Shown piece after piece: positions 1 through 12,932 of a stretch of DNA of 64,000 nucleotides. The stretch comes from Cymodocea nodosa (taxonomy: Eukaryota; Streptophyta; Magnoliopsida; Alismatales; Cymodoceaceae), in assembly GCA_036874045.1 (NCBI GenBank), contig CM072336.1, forward strand, positions 21,589,501 to 21,653,500, written 5' to 3'. Each line of letters opens with the position of its first letter. Positions within the stretch are counted from its first letter, which is position 1. A program made the position numbers and the translations under genes. Below the pieces are notes generated by a model. The model was not told where the DNA came from. It did not search any database and was given only the letters and a program-made list of their open reading frames with translations.

Positions 1-1661
1 GCAAAAATAAAAAATTTAAAAAAAAAAAAGAGAACAAAAAAGATGATCAAGGAAGAAAGAAATAAAATAATTAAAATTTCATTATACTTCAAAAATAATT
101 AACTTTTTCATATATAAAATAATAATAATATAAAAATAGTTATTATTTTCAAAATTAATAGAAACAATTGAGATTAATCATGTTAATTTAAGTTTTATTA
201 TTTCTATTTTTTTAAAATTTCATCACCTACGCAAACATTTAAATTTTATATTTCATTACTTTCTAACAAGTTCACAAATACTTAAAAAATATTTTTTCTT
301 ATCATTTTGGTTTTTTTTTAAAAATCAAGTCTTACTTGTCATTTCTTTTCTTTTTTACCATTTTTAGATACATGACTCTACTATATGTTCAATATGTGTA
401 TAAATAATATAATTCCTCACACATTTTTCTTTTCTTTAACTTTTTCCTCCTTATCTTTCTCTCTCCTTCCTTACATTCTTGTTTCTCCGACTTTCAAATT
501 TTCTCTCTCCTGTGTTTTCGTTGTCCTTTTTTATCTTTAGTCTTAAATAATTATTTGTTAAATTTAAATGGATATATATATATATTTTAAACCAACTATT
601 TATCCAATCCATATCTTCACCTCTCCTATTAACAACAACACAGATAAGAGGAGGACTACGTTGAAGACTAAGTTAAATACTAGAGAGTCAGCCATCAGTC
701 TTCTTGCATTGAAGTCCGACTCAATTGGATAATGAAATTGATTATGCTCCCACACATTATTTGATGAGAATATGAAGAAATAAAAAAAATTACTACTTTA
801 AATACAAAATCTAAAGCAATGTATATTTTTTTAATTTACCAACAAAGTTATGGTAGTTTTTTCACTAAAGAAAAATCACTTATATTTTGTAAATTTTACA
901 AAAGTAAACTATATCTAACTCTAAATAATGAATTGATTAAGACCAATGTATTTCATATTGTTGATAAAATTCAAGTTGTGGCTAATACATGCTTCTATCT
1001 TAATCAACTCAAAGTTTAAAATTAGTTGAGTTAACTAAAAAAATTATTTACAATGAATATTGCATATTTATAAAAAAAGAAAAATATCATTATAAATATT
1101 TTTTTACTGTGTATGCTTAAAACGATATATTATTTTAATCTTTTCAATCGTGTAAATGTATCTTATATCGTTACTTTCAATTTTATCACTATTTTTTCTG
1201 TGAATCACACATATAATCTCGTGAAATAACATATTCAAGTCAAGTTTAATATATAATTTTAAGTGCCATCGCAAAAAAATTGTAAATACTTATTATAAAA
1301 ATAGACTCTTATAAAAAGTGGCATCTTTATTTTAAATATAATATTCATTGTTAACATATTTTAAATTGATATATCATGACATTTTTAATTTTGGCCTGTT
1401 TCTGCAAGACTAAAATTATGAAATTCAATATTTTCTACACAGCGCATATTTTTGTTGATTTCAAAAAAAAAAATCTTATATTACAAATTTGCAAAAATCA
1501 AAATCAAAATCATCATCAAAAACGGACGGCCAGATCTCGTCCATGGCCGTCAATCGGAACGTTCCGATCGTGTCTCCAGGCCGATAAAGCCGGAGTTACC
1601 TCCGAAACGGCCGTCGCCGTCGCTCTCGTCGTCTCTATATATTTGCCGCCTCCGCCACCAA
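1..1661. other. AT-rich left edge with no gene recognised
   Basis: The stretch is very AT-rich with many A and T runs. The only open frames are short and none resembles a known protein. The last ~150 bases before the tRNase Z start codon become GC-rich and probably hold that gene's promoter and 5' leader. A pyrimidine-rich patch near 420-540 resembles one near 18.1 kb, possibly two copies of an old repeat, but I could not align them with confidence. Confidence 0.5.
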
Positions 1662-4600
1662 ATGCCGCAACTCTCCGCCTTCAAATTCCTATCGTCCTCC
1701 GCCGCCGTCGCCCCATTCAGGCTCCGCCTGCCTTCCTTTCTCCCTCACACTCCTCGCCGATCTCTCACCGTTCTCTCCGCGAACAGAAGAAGAGCCCGCG
1801 GCGGTGGTGGCGGGGTTGGGAGTGGCGGGGTCTTGTCGCAGAGGAGGAGGAAGAGCAGCAACGGCAGCAGTGGCGGGTTGGAGATGGAGGAGAGGGAAGG
1901 GATGGGGTTCAACAGGAAGAGGGCGGAAGGGAGGGATGGCGGGAAGAAGAGAAACCTGCAGCTGAAGGTCCGGAAGCTGAACCCCGTCAACACCATTTGC
2001 TACGTTCAGGTTAGTGATTCTTGTTGGTTTCTGCGTTGGTTGTTTGTCTTGGCTTTTTTGTTTGGGAAATGATGGTGGATCTTTGTCGGTGTTTGGTGTT
2101 CTCTGGAGTTTTGTTCGTGGAGTTGAGGTCTGTGGTTTTAGTTTTTTTGTGGATTCTAGTTGCCATTCCATGTGGAGATTGGGTAAATGTAATTTTGTTC
2201 TATTTTTTGGCGTGATTGAACAGTAGAATGGAAACTTGCAAGTAAGTGTTACTTTTTTTTTTGAAGATTCTTGCTAGCTTAGTTGTTTTATGGATTTTTT
2301 ATGTTTGATGCTAATGGCTTATCCGGCTGTTTCCGTAACATGTTGGAATGGTTGATTTTCTACTATAGTTTCCGAACTAGAAAATTCTGTGGAACTGAAG
2401 TCCTGTATTCTCGGGAAGTTACGTTTTTTCCTTGAGAGACGCAGCTTATGTGTTTTTTCCCACACTAAAAGAGTATCGCTCTTACTCTTAGATTTTGTAC
2501 TTGTGTAGATTGCTGCTTCTCTCCCTTCTTTTTTTTACCTTGTTTGCTTAATTCCTTGTTGATTTTTTTGGTGTCATGTTCTTCAGTTAAATCACGTTTA
2601 ATAAGCGTTATAACTTCGTTTTTGTTTGGTTAATCATCACAGATTTTGGGGACTGGAATGGATACTCAAGACACCTCACCATCCATCCTACTCTTCTTTG
2701 ATAGGCAGAGGATAATATTTAACGCGGGAGAGGTAATCAAAAGAAGAATATTCATAAGAGAGTTCATTTATACGAGAAATATTAATTATATAAATAGTTT
2801 TACATTTCTTTCTTCCTATTTGTAATCTAAATATTCCTATATGTTCACTTGCCTTATTTTCTTAATACATCACGACAAATGACTCAAGAGAACAGAAAAT
2901 GGACATTGTAAAAGCATTTTATGGAAAAGAATTATAGAATCTGATTTTCATTAGCTTAGGCTGAATTTGTATACGATTTTAGAGAGGAAAAATTTTGTGA
3001 AATTGTGATTCTATGTTGATTTTGAGGCAACGAAAATCATAAGACTTTGAGTTACCATACAAAATCTGTTTAGAATCTTTTTTAATTTTATTTCAATTTA
3101 GAAATTGGATTTTATGCTGTGAGAGAGAACCATGCAAAATCTGGTAAGTCAGTCAGAATCAAATTTTTTAATTTTGAAAAAATGAACTATAAATTACCAT
3201 GCAAAATTGATTTGATTTTATGTAGAATCTGTCTTTTCACTCTTGTTCGGTTAGGATTTTGGGACCATGTCAAAAATAGACAAAAATCAATGTCTAAAAT
3301 TCTACCCAAACGTAGCCTTTTTATCATTTGTTGATTTTTGTATTGGTTTTCAGCATTCACCAGTATTTTGTTATTATTCAATTTTTACTTTAGAAAATTT
3401 CCTAGTTTTCCCTATAATATTTACTTTATATTGACTTTCTGTTTCTTTATGGCTAATACATTTACCATCACCCTTGCATATTCTATTCAGGGCTTACAGC
3501 GGTTCTGTACTGAACACAAGATTAAATTATCGAAGGTATAAGATACTTCACAATAGAATATTGTTAAAATAGAATTATAACAAATTTTGGAAATTTCACA
3601 GCATTGATTTGTTAGTATTATTTGATTTTTTTTTCATGTGACTATGATTGCTACCTCTTCACTTCAGATTGATCACATTTTTTTGACTCGTGTTTGCTCA
3701 GAAACAGCTAGTGGGATTCCAGGCAAGTTTACTGAAACTGCACCTATAGGGTTTATCTACACACAAGTACACTTGCACAACTCTAAATATAGGTCCTAGA
3801 TGAATCAAGATTATTATGTGTTCATCTTTTAACTACATCAACTTTCAAAAACCAATGGTTGCTTCCTCTAAAATGACTTGACCACAATTAGCTGAATTCT
3901 ACCACCAAGAATGATTTTATCAATGATTTCTACTCTTGAAAAAATGTTTTATCAATGACATTCAACATTATACATATTGCAACCCTATCTGAAATATAGT
4001 AAGATTTGCACCAAATGATGAACAACAATTTGAACCATAATCCTATTACATGAGGTTGAACCATAATATGAATCATTTTCTTCTATTGTCGAATATTTGA
4101 TTAACTTACATAAATTCAAATCTTTTCTTATAATTCCTAAGTAGTTTTAGGTCTACCTCTACTTCTTTTAATTTCTTCTATACTAATTAATTCTTTCTCT
4201 TAATCGATGTATTTCTTAGTTTTCTAAGGATATGACCAAACTACCTAAGTTGATTTTTTCTTATTTTGTCTTGAATAGATGTAGCTCCTACTTTATTCCT
4301 AATAAAATCTTTTTTAACTTATTTCTTATGGTATTACCACTCATTGATCTAAGCATGCACAACTCAATAACACTAATTTTGTTCATATGATCATGTTTTA
4401 TATTCTTACATTTTGAGCTATAAAGTATAGTTGAGTGAATGACAATTTTATATAAATTCCTTTTTATTGTAAGGATATCCTCCTATCACACAAGACTCTA
4501 AAAGTATTTCTCCACTTCATCCAATTTATTTTAATCCTATGAATAGCATCCTCTATAATTTTTCCATTACTACTTATTATAGATTGTAAGTATTTTGCTT

Positions 4601-7600
4601 TTATCTAAGTATATACTTTTATCATTATTCCTATTTTCATTGAACCTCTATTCTATATTTTCAGTTTTTAACTTTCTCAATTTAAATCCTTTGGACTTTG
4701 AAATATCTCTTCATAATTCTAATTTAGAACTTTTCTTGACTTACTTTCATCAACTAAAATTGTTATCAGCCAATAGCATACATTAAGTTATTTTTTCTTG
4801 AATTTTCTTAGTTATTTCATCTAGAACCAAGATGAACAAATATGGACTTAAAAAGGATCTTTACTGTAATATTGAAATTTCCCTAATTTCTTCTTCTATA
4901 ATTTTAACACTAGTAATTGTTTTTTCATGTCTTTTATAATATAAATATATTTAATGGGTATTCCTTTTATTTCTAAAACCTACCTCAATACACTCTTAGG
5001 TACTTTATCAGAAGTTTTTTCTAAATCAATCAAAAACCATATGGAGGTTTTTTTTCTTAATTCTAAATTTTTTTATTAATTATCTAAGTAAATGAATAGC
5101 TTCTATTGTTGACCTACTCGACATAAACACAAATTGATTTTTTGTGATTTTATTTGTATGCTTTAGTCTTTGCTTAATTACTCTTTCTCAAAGTTTCATA
5201 GTATGATTTATTAACTTAATACTATGATAATTATTACAATTTTGTATGCCTTCCTTATTATTAAATATAGATATTAAAGTCTCCATTCATCTGGCTTCTT
5301 TGTTTTTAAAATTATATTAAAAATTTAGTTAACCACTTAATCCCTACTTTACCCATATACTTCCACACTTTAATAGGAATACCAACTAACTCTATGAAAC
5401 AAGTGGAAATTGTTTTTGATGGTTTGGCAACTTAGTCATATTAATGGTAGTCTGTAGATGCACCTATAACTCCATAAGAAATATTGTAAAACAGATATTA
5501 TACAAATTGGAAATTAAAATGTTTTTTAAATAGAGGTTTTAATCAAGGTTATTAAGTGCCAAGGCACCCAAGCGATAGAGTTAGATGCCTAGGTGTTGCC
5601 TAGACGCCCATATTAATATATAATTTTATTTTAGAATTATATGTATAGTTATTTATATATTTCTATGTATATTAATAATTAAATAAATAAGTAATATAAA
5701 CTAAATTATAAAAATGTCTAAGCTTGTATATTAACCTACCTTTTGATCGTAAATAGAAGAAATCCATATATAGTTTAACAAAGGGCCTACACAAGCCATA
5801 CATCAGCAAGCTGAAAAGAAACACCAAACAGGGCCTAAGGGCTTCAAAAAGAGAAACCCCCTAAAACAAAACAGACCCAAAGAAAACAGGCACAAGCAAA
5901 AGATAAACAGTGATAAATTAACTTGTGATAAAAGTCAATACACAATAACAAATTAATATATACAAACTGTAAATGATATTAAAATAAAAAAATCTTTGTT
6001 GGAAAACATTAAAAAATACTTTACATGGTATTAGATCTTTCTTGAATTTTTAATTAGATTCAACAAAGATCTGGTCAAGTCCTATAGGGTATTGGGTATA
6101 CATGGGCGTTGCCTAGAAAATGTTTGGGTGCCTAGGCAGCACCTAAGCACCCACCGTAATAAGTGTGGTTTTAATGAGATTTTTTGACCAATTGTATAAA
6201 TTAAAAATAAATAGATATGAATATTCTCACAAGTAATCAAGTATTAAATATAATATAATTCAAAACATATTTTGAATATGTATATTTGTTAACTAAGAAC
6301 AGTCATTAAACGTAACTGACTATTTAAGAAACACAATTAAATATTTGAACACTAAAAATCAAAATAGTACAATCATGTCAATCAATGGCAGAAATTCAAA
6401 AATAAAATCTCAACAAATAAAAAATGGCTTTATATATGGTCAAAAATCAGTAAAACAATTGTTTTCCTAAAAAGTGGAAAAGACCACTTAAATGGAAAAA
6501 CAGTTTTTTTTCTTTCAAACCATTTTCCCTTTTTCTGAAAAACTTAATGATTTGACATAAAAATGTTTAAATGGTGTTTAAAAAATTTTGTTTTTACAAT
6601 AATGTCTGTAAGGAAAGGAGAATAATTAATCTAATTATAACTAAAAGAGATAGAAGGTGAAAAAATAATTTGTTAGAAATAATGAAAAAAGATTTTTAAT
6701 TTTACATAGGTCAATGGAAGTAAAGAATTATAACATTGGTTGTGGTTTTATATTGTATTCCCCACACTGAGATACATGGATACGACATTGTCTCAATGTG
6801 ACAGTATGCATGTCTTGCAAAATCCACTTCTGACTACTCAGAAAAAAAACACGTTGCAACTTGTAATGAAATGAACATCTCTATTGAAATTTTTTATATA
6901 TGAAACGCTTGTGTTATTTTAATTTGCTTCATGCAGGTCTCTTGCTGACTTTGGCTAATATTGGAGAAGAAGGGATGTCTGTAAGTAAAATAATACTCTT
7001 TTACGATTATTTGAGAATGTGACATGGTATTTATCTTTTGAAGCATCCCTTAGAAGATATTTACCGTTTTTTGATACTACATTTTTTCTAGCTATTCCAA
7101 CACAGCTTTTATGAAAAAATGGTGTGTGCCACTCTCTTGGAGTGAAAATTCATCGACAAAAGAAGGGAAATGGATTTGTGATTCATTTTCTCTTTTACTC
7201 TTCATGTTGAAAGGGAAGAAAAATAGCTCTTTCCTACTTCCACTTCTACAAGCACGAAATAAGAGGGAAATGTATCTACATTTCTTTTCAAGCAAGCATT
7301 AGAAAGAGAGGAAATTTTAAAGGAAAAAATGTATACAAGGCTCTGATTTATATTGTTTTGCTAATATGAAGTTTGGGAATTTATTCATTGCCTTATTTAA
7401 CTAGTTCAAACTTCAACTATTTTCCAGTTTTCAAATATCTTGGCTGGTCCAATTTTTTTTGGTCCAACATGTCTCATTAGTTTCTGACAATTATATTCTG
7501 ATCTCTCTTTTCAAGGTCAATGTATGGGGTCCTTCTGATCTTAAGTATTTGATTGATGCCATGAGGTCTTTTATCCCAAATGCTGCAATGGTCCATTCTC

Positions 7601-10600
7601 ATAGCTTTGGAGAAACAAGTAATGGTGATAGTGCTGTCCTTTCAGGACTTGCCTCAAAGGTCATTGATCCAATTGTTCTTGTAAATGATGAAGTGGTTAA
7701 GATTTCAGCAATCCTACTACAGTCAAGGCAACCCAAAAAGGCAAATGGTGGAGTAAATTATTCTCAAGTTCCAGAGTTTTGTGGGGAATCATCTGCAAAA
7801 GCTGGTGATGTTGCTGTGATCTATGTTTGTGAGTTGCCTGAAATTATGGGAAAGTTTGATCCTTCTAAAGCTAAATCTCGTGGGCTTAAGCCTGGACCAA
7901 AATACCGTGAGCTGCAACTTGGAAACTCGGTTATGTCAGATAGTCAAAGCATTATGGTAAGCATTTAACTTTGAATTATATTTCATGAATTTATTTAGCC
8001 TTTTATCATGTATAGGTTCAATATGGTGTTATAATGTTGAATTCTTTATTTTAGTTCCTCTCTCTTTAGTTTTTCAGGCTTTTCTTGCAAAAAAATCTCG
8101 AAAATTTGGAACAAACATTTTCCCGTTTTCTTGTGATGAATATTTTGCACTATACTGTAACTTCTGCTGATGTTATATAGGTCCATCCAACCGATGTTCT
8201 TGGGCCATCTATACCTGGTCCTATTGTACTTCTTGTTGACTGTCCTACAACATACCATCTGGCAGAGTTAGTTACACTTCAGTCTCTCAATTGTTACTAT
8301 ACAAATTCTACTGGACCCCAAGAGAGATTGGGAGCAAAATCTGTGAATTGCATAATTCACTTGGGTCCTTCTTCTGTTACAAAAAATGCTGAGTACCAAA
8401 ATTGGATGAGGAGGTTTGCCGGTGCACAACACATTATGGCTGGTTATGAAATGTGAGGTTTGATTCATAAGCTATCTTCTATAAAATTTGAAAAGAATAG
8501 TGTATTCCAGAAAATCACACTCTTCTTATCTTTGTTTCTTATAAGTGGGTCTAAATCATCTAATCCTAGGAGTGCTATAGTTTTATGTATGGTTTACTAT
8601 GTTATTATTACATGATTGACCATGCAATGTTTGTCTTTGTCATAATAGAGGTGGCGACCTATTGAGAGAAACAGAAAGGAAACATTATTGAAGAATAATT
8701 TATCTTGACCATGTTCCAATTTCTAGCAACTAAAACCATCACTGGAAGAAATCTTTATGGTAATTTTTTCTTGGGATGGGCCTTAATTTTTTTTACAATA
8801 TCCTCATTTTATGCAGGGGAAATATTGCATTTCCAGTTCTCGCATCTAGTGCAAAAGTTACAGCACGTCTCAATTACGTGTGCCCTCATTTATTCCCGTC
8901 TCCAAAATCTTTTAATCACCAAATCAACAACTCCCAACTAGACTTCAATTCTTCAAGTGAGGTTTGTCTTCTTGTTTGTTGCGGGATGTTTTCAATTACA
9001 TTGTATTGTTCAAGAAGGTTGAGTCATTGGTGTTCTCTTTCAGGTTTCGTCTTCTGCCAACAATGTTTCAGCTGAAAATTTACTAAAGGTGATTCTATGT
9101 GTGTTAGTTCTTTGTTTATGTTGATGAGCTGCTTACCTAGTTGGAGTGTCTGCATTAGTGCATCATATTGTGCATCTCCTCTAGTTGTAGTATTTTAGTT
9201 ATGAACTTCTTTCCTTGAATGCTAAATTGTAGGGAAATTTTCTTGTAGAGCCTTAAATTTACTTTCTTACATGGTGTCCTTCTATAGTTCTACTTGCGTC
9301 CCTTAGCTCAACTGGGACTGGATAGATCAATGATCCCATCCGTGCAAACTACTGCAGAGATTGTCAATGAGCTTCTCTCAGAGATCCCTGAAATTCAATA
9401 TGCTTGTAAAGATGTTAGTGATCTTTGGCATGGTAAAAGAAGAGTAAAAAATGGTGTTTCCCCATCAAATGAAGGGACAGTGATGACAGAAGAACCATGG
9501 ATGGGTGATAATGTTTCAACGGTAAATACAGAATACGATCCAAAAGTCCCCAGTTGTTTGGAGAATATTACTAGGGAAGATATGGAAATTGTTTTACTGG
9601 GGACCGGTTCATCACAGCCATCAAAATATCGTAATGTTAGTTCTATTTATGTCAATCTCTTCTCAAAAGGAAGCATACTTCTAGATTGTGGGGAGGGGAC
9701 ACTTGGGCAACTGAAAAGAAGGTACAATTTATCTCTTGCAATTGATTTACTTGTGTGGATCTACCAACCTCCTTAATGTAGTTGTTTACATGTCTTCATT
9801 GTGATTATAGATTTGGCGTGAAGGGTGCGGACAATGCTGTGAAAGCTTTAAGACTTATTTGGATTTCTCATATTCATGCGGATCACCACACTGGTCTAGC
9901 AAGGATATTGGCCCTTCGATGTCTGCTGTTGAAGGATCAACCTCATGAACCCTTGCTTGTGGTTGGACCTAGACCATTGAAAAGATTCCTTGATGCTTAC
10001 TCCCAGCTTGAAGATCTTGATATGCAGTTTTTAGATTGCAGGAACACAACTGAAGTTTCATGGAATGCTATTGCAGAATCTCTTGGGACAGATAAAAATT
10101 GTTCTACAGAACAACAGGCAGCAGATGCAGCAGGTGCGGATTCTGTAGTTACAGGTGCGAAGTCTGAGGATCTGGGAGCATCTCGTCAAAACCTGAGGAA
10201 CACCATCTTTGCTACCTGCAACAAGATGCAAAGTGTTTGGAAGCAACCTATGAGTCCAGTTGATACCACGATCACTCTTCCAATGTTGACGACATTGAAA
10301 AAGGTTCTAAGTGATGCAGGTTTGGATGGATTATACAGTGTTCCAGTTGTACACTGCCCCCAGGCTTTTGGGATTGTCATTCAGGCTGCTAAAAGAATGA
10401 ATAGTGCTGGTAAGATTATACCAGGTTGGAAGCTTGTATATTCAGGTGACACAAGGCCTTGTCAAGCATTGGTCGATGCATCTCGTGGAGCCACTGTGCT
10501 TATACACGAGGTATTTACTTGTCTGCTTTGTTTTATGTAGGTCTTGTCTTGTGCACTGGACTCTGCTAATTTACCTTTTTACTTATGTTTTCAAAATATT

Positions 10601-11235
10601 TGAATCTAGGGTAGTGTTATATGAAAACAGTCAACAATAAAAAGCTAAGTTTTAGCCTGCAGCGGTTCAATATCTTATTGTTCCCTGAAGTAATGACTCA
10701 ACTGGTATCTAGGTCTCTGGGAAGGTAAAAAAGAAATAAGAATACTTTTTAGGTCATGAAACAAATTCTTGAAACCCTAAACTTGAAAAGTTTAGCATAT
10801 TGCCTCTTGTGGTTTAGCGTCCACCATGTATTGTTGCCCACCTTTGAGTTAATGCAAATGCTTGATCTAGAACCAGATGCATATAATGATTGAAGCGTTC
10901 ATTCGTTGTGGTTGTTGCAGGCAACGTTTGAAGACGGAATGGAGGATGAAGCCCTGGCAAGGAACCACAGTACCACCATGGAAGCAGTCAACGTTGGCAC
11001 AACAGCAGATGCCTACCGAATCATCCTTACACATTTCAGCCAGAGATACCCGAAGATCCCAGTTTTCGATGAGACCCACATGAGCAAGACCTGCATAGGC
11101 TTCGACATGATGAGCATCAATGCAGCTGACTTGCATGTGCTTCCCAAGGTCCTTCCTCATCTCAAGCTTCTTTTCAAGAATGAGATGGCACCGGATGAAT
11201 CAAATGATGTTGTAGCGGTTGCAACAACTCAATGA
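1662..11235 (+). CDS. TRZ3/TRZ4-like: Long-form tRNase Z (ELAC2-type tRNA 3'-processing endonuclease), 12 exons
   Basis: Exons: 1662-2009, 2643-2732, 3491-3535, 3668-3722, 6937-6980, 7516-7956, 8181-8452, 8817-8961, 9044-9088, 9288-9721, 9811-10510 and 10921-11235. They join in frame to 977 aa, close to the ~940 aa of Arabidopsis TRZ3/TRZ4. The enzyme removes 3' trailers from pre-tRNA. The N-terminal half is the degenerate metallo-beta-lactamase domain of long tRNase Z ([18 protein letters not shown], then [17 protein letters not shown]). The C-terminal half carries the active motifs: [18 protein letters not shown], the zinc-binding [21 protein letters not shown] and HFSQRYP. The Arg/Ser-rich N-terminus (SAFKFLSSS..., [12 protein letters not shown]) looks like an organelle transit peptide, so mitochondrial or dual targeting is inferred. 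The ATG at 1662 was chosen because it is the first Met giving that leader. Intron 4 has a GC donor at 3723 and carries transposon debris. I cannot choose between the TRZ3 and TRZ4 paralogues. Confidence 0.95.
4080..5440 (-). mobile_element. Decayed RTE-type LINE (reverse transcriptase remnant) in tRNase Z intron 4
   Basis: Read on the minus strand with several frameshifts and stops, this stretch retains the order of plant RTE-clade reverse transcriptase. From high to low coordinate one sees traces of a 'NYxx[17 protein letters not shown]' block and of '[16 protein letters not shown]', then 'HMVFD' (the F-D-L-E-K region), 'LYSSKC' and '[13 protein letters not shown]', and finally a degraded 'GRGRPK'-like basic tail near 4140-4170. 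No long open frame survives. It is a fossil, antisense to the host gene. The element limits are approximate because neither a tail nor a target duplication was recognised. Confidence 0.7.
5544..6166. mobile_element. Small non-autonomous DNA transposon (hAT-like) with inverted ends
   Basis: The two ends are diverged inverted repeats of about 65 bp rich in the TGCCTAGG / CTAGGCA motif: the left end has CCTAGGTGTTGCCTAGACGC near 5588-5607, and the right end read in reverse has GCCTAGGC and TCTAGGCAACGCCCATG. The sequence GGTTTTAAT occurs immediately outside both ends (5535-5543 and 6167-6175), which is a convincing target-site duplication of 8-9 bp. Both ends start CA and share TTATTA. An 8-bp duplication with CA...TG ends would suggest a hAT relative; 9 bp would fit a Mutator relative. 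There is no transposase frame, and about 620 bp is too short for an autonomous element. Confidence 0.6.
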
Positions 11236-12932
11236 AAATTGAAATTATTCAATGTTTTTCACTTTTTATTTCTGTATTTTATGGGATACTTTTCACAGAT
11301 CTTCTCCTGTACATGTCATGCGATTAAAATCAAGTTGGGTATAGAAAAAATAGCTTCTTAGTTCATCTCTGTGGTATGTATCTTTTCCTGTAGTTTCCCA
11401 TGTGGTCCTTGTTTTCAATGGAAGATTTTGCTTAGAAAAAAGAATAATAATGTGAAAAAAAAAAACAGCAAACAACCTATAAAAAGTAGCAAGAATCGTG
11501 TGCAAATTGCAAGTCACAAATTATTTTATGTTTGTTTTTACTAAATAAAATTTACTAAGTTGTATTTTTAAAATAGTTTTACATATAAATAAGATAAAAA
11601 TGAATAAAATAATAGCTTTCATAATTTATTTCTAAATTTTGATGTCAGTACATTATATATGAAATTTTATGGTTTAAAATAATGAACCAGAATGTTTTTA
11701 ATAACGTAAAATACAATAAAATTATTTAAACGTATTTAAGGGTTACGAGGAAATGGGAAGGCTAATTTTGGGTTTTTTTTTAAAAAAAATTAATTAAATT
11801 CAAGATGAAACTAATGAAAAATAATTACATTATATGAATAGTTTTTAGAAGGAAGTCAATGTGTACCTTGCAAGTCTAAGAACTATGACAATTTTCTCTA
11901 TTTAAATAGTTTCATAAAATTAAATCAAACAAATTAGAATCACTTAATTAAAAAAAAAGCCATTGTTTTCTGTACAATTCTCCCTTGAAGAGTTGACGTT
12001 ACATTTGTTTTTTGCTTACATGAAATGCATAAAAAACTATTTAAAAAATATTGCTAGTTTGCATATGATTAGAAAACTTCAATTATTTTCTCTAAATATT
12101 TTAATTACCGTAGGACCACATCAATGTCCACTAATACTATTCTAAAAATATAGAGAGGGGTTGGAGATATTTATTGAATTTTTGTAATTCAATCAATAGC
12201 TCTCCTCCTAATAAGACTTTCCTTCCTAAAGTGTTGTTGTAAGGTGAGAAAAAACTAACTAAAAAATTTATATTATTTATGATTGATCTGTTTATATTCA
12301 AACCTAAAGTGATAGGATTATATCTACATCAACATCTTGATGTGACAATTGATAAATTATACATACATTTTGTCACTTTTAATGACATTTATTCTTCCTC
12401 TATAAATCATGCAAACATATCTTACTATTTTAATTATATCCTTATCCTTGTTTTTATATGAATTATGCATACACATCTCATCCTAACATAGAATTTACGT
12501 ACACACGTCATTGGACACTCACTGCAAAAGTCAATGTCTTTGGACGAACCACTACATTCCAAAAAAAAAGTAAAAAATTAGTCAAAAAAATAATTGTCAA
12601 CTTCAAACTCATACAATAAATAGATTGTTATTTATAGAGAACATGGTTGTAGAATATCGTTATAGTTTGGTACTTTTATGCAAAAAACCCATCTCATGCA
12701 ATTTCCCTCGTCTGAGCCAGTCGTCGCCATCGTCCACTTCCGATCTCCGACCAATCGCACGCGAATTCGCGTCACCCAAATCCCTCGATTCGCCCTCCCA
12801 CTCCTCTCCTTGAATCCCAATCCTCTTCCAAACCCCTAGTCCGAAATCCTTCTTCCCCTGAAAATTCTATTTTTAAGCTTGGTCTTCGGAGTTGTGGAGG
12901 GCTGAAAGATCGGACCTCTTTTTTCTCGAAGG
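11236..12932. other. Intergenic region between tRNase Z and MTV1-like genes
   Basis: The first ~250 bases are the likely tRNase Z 3' UTR. The middle is AT-rich with no convincing frame or repeat. From about 12,680 the composition turns GC-rich and pyrimidine-rich, as expected for the promoter-proximal leader of the downstream gene. Confidence 0.5.

Noticed and set aside
1376..2014. 212-codon open frame overlapping the first tRNase Z exon
   Set aside because: It runs out of frame with the exon whose translation continues into the conserved [13 protein letters not shown] sequence; its product is Arg/Glu low-complexity.
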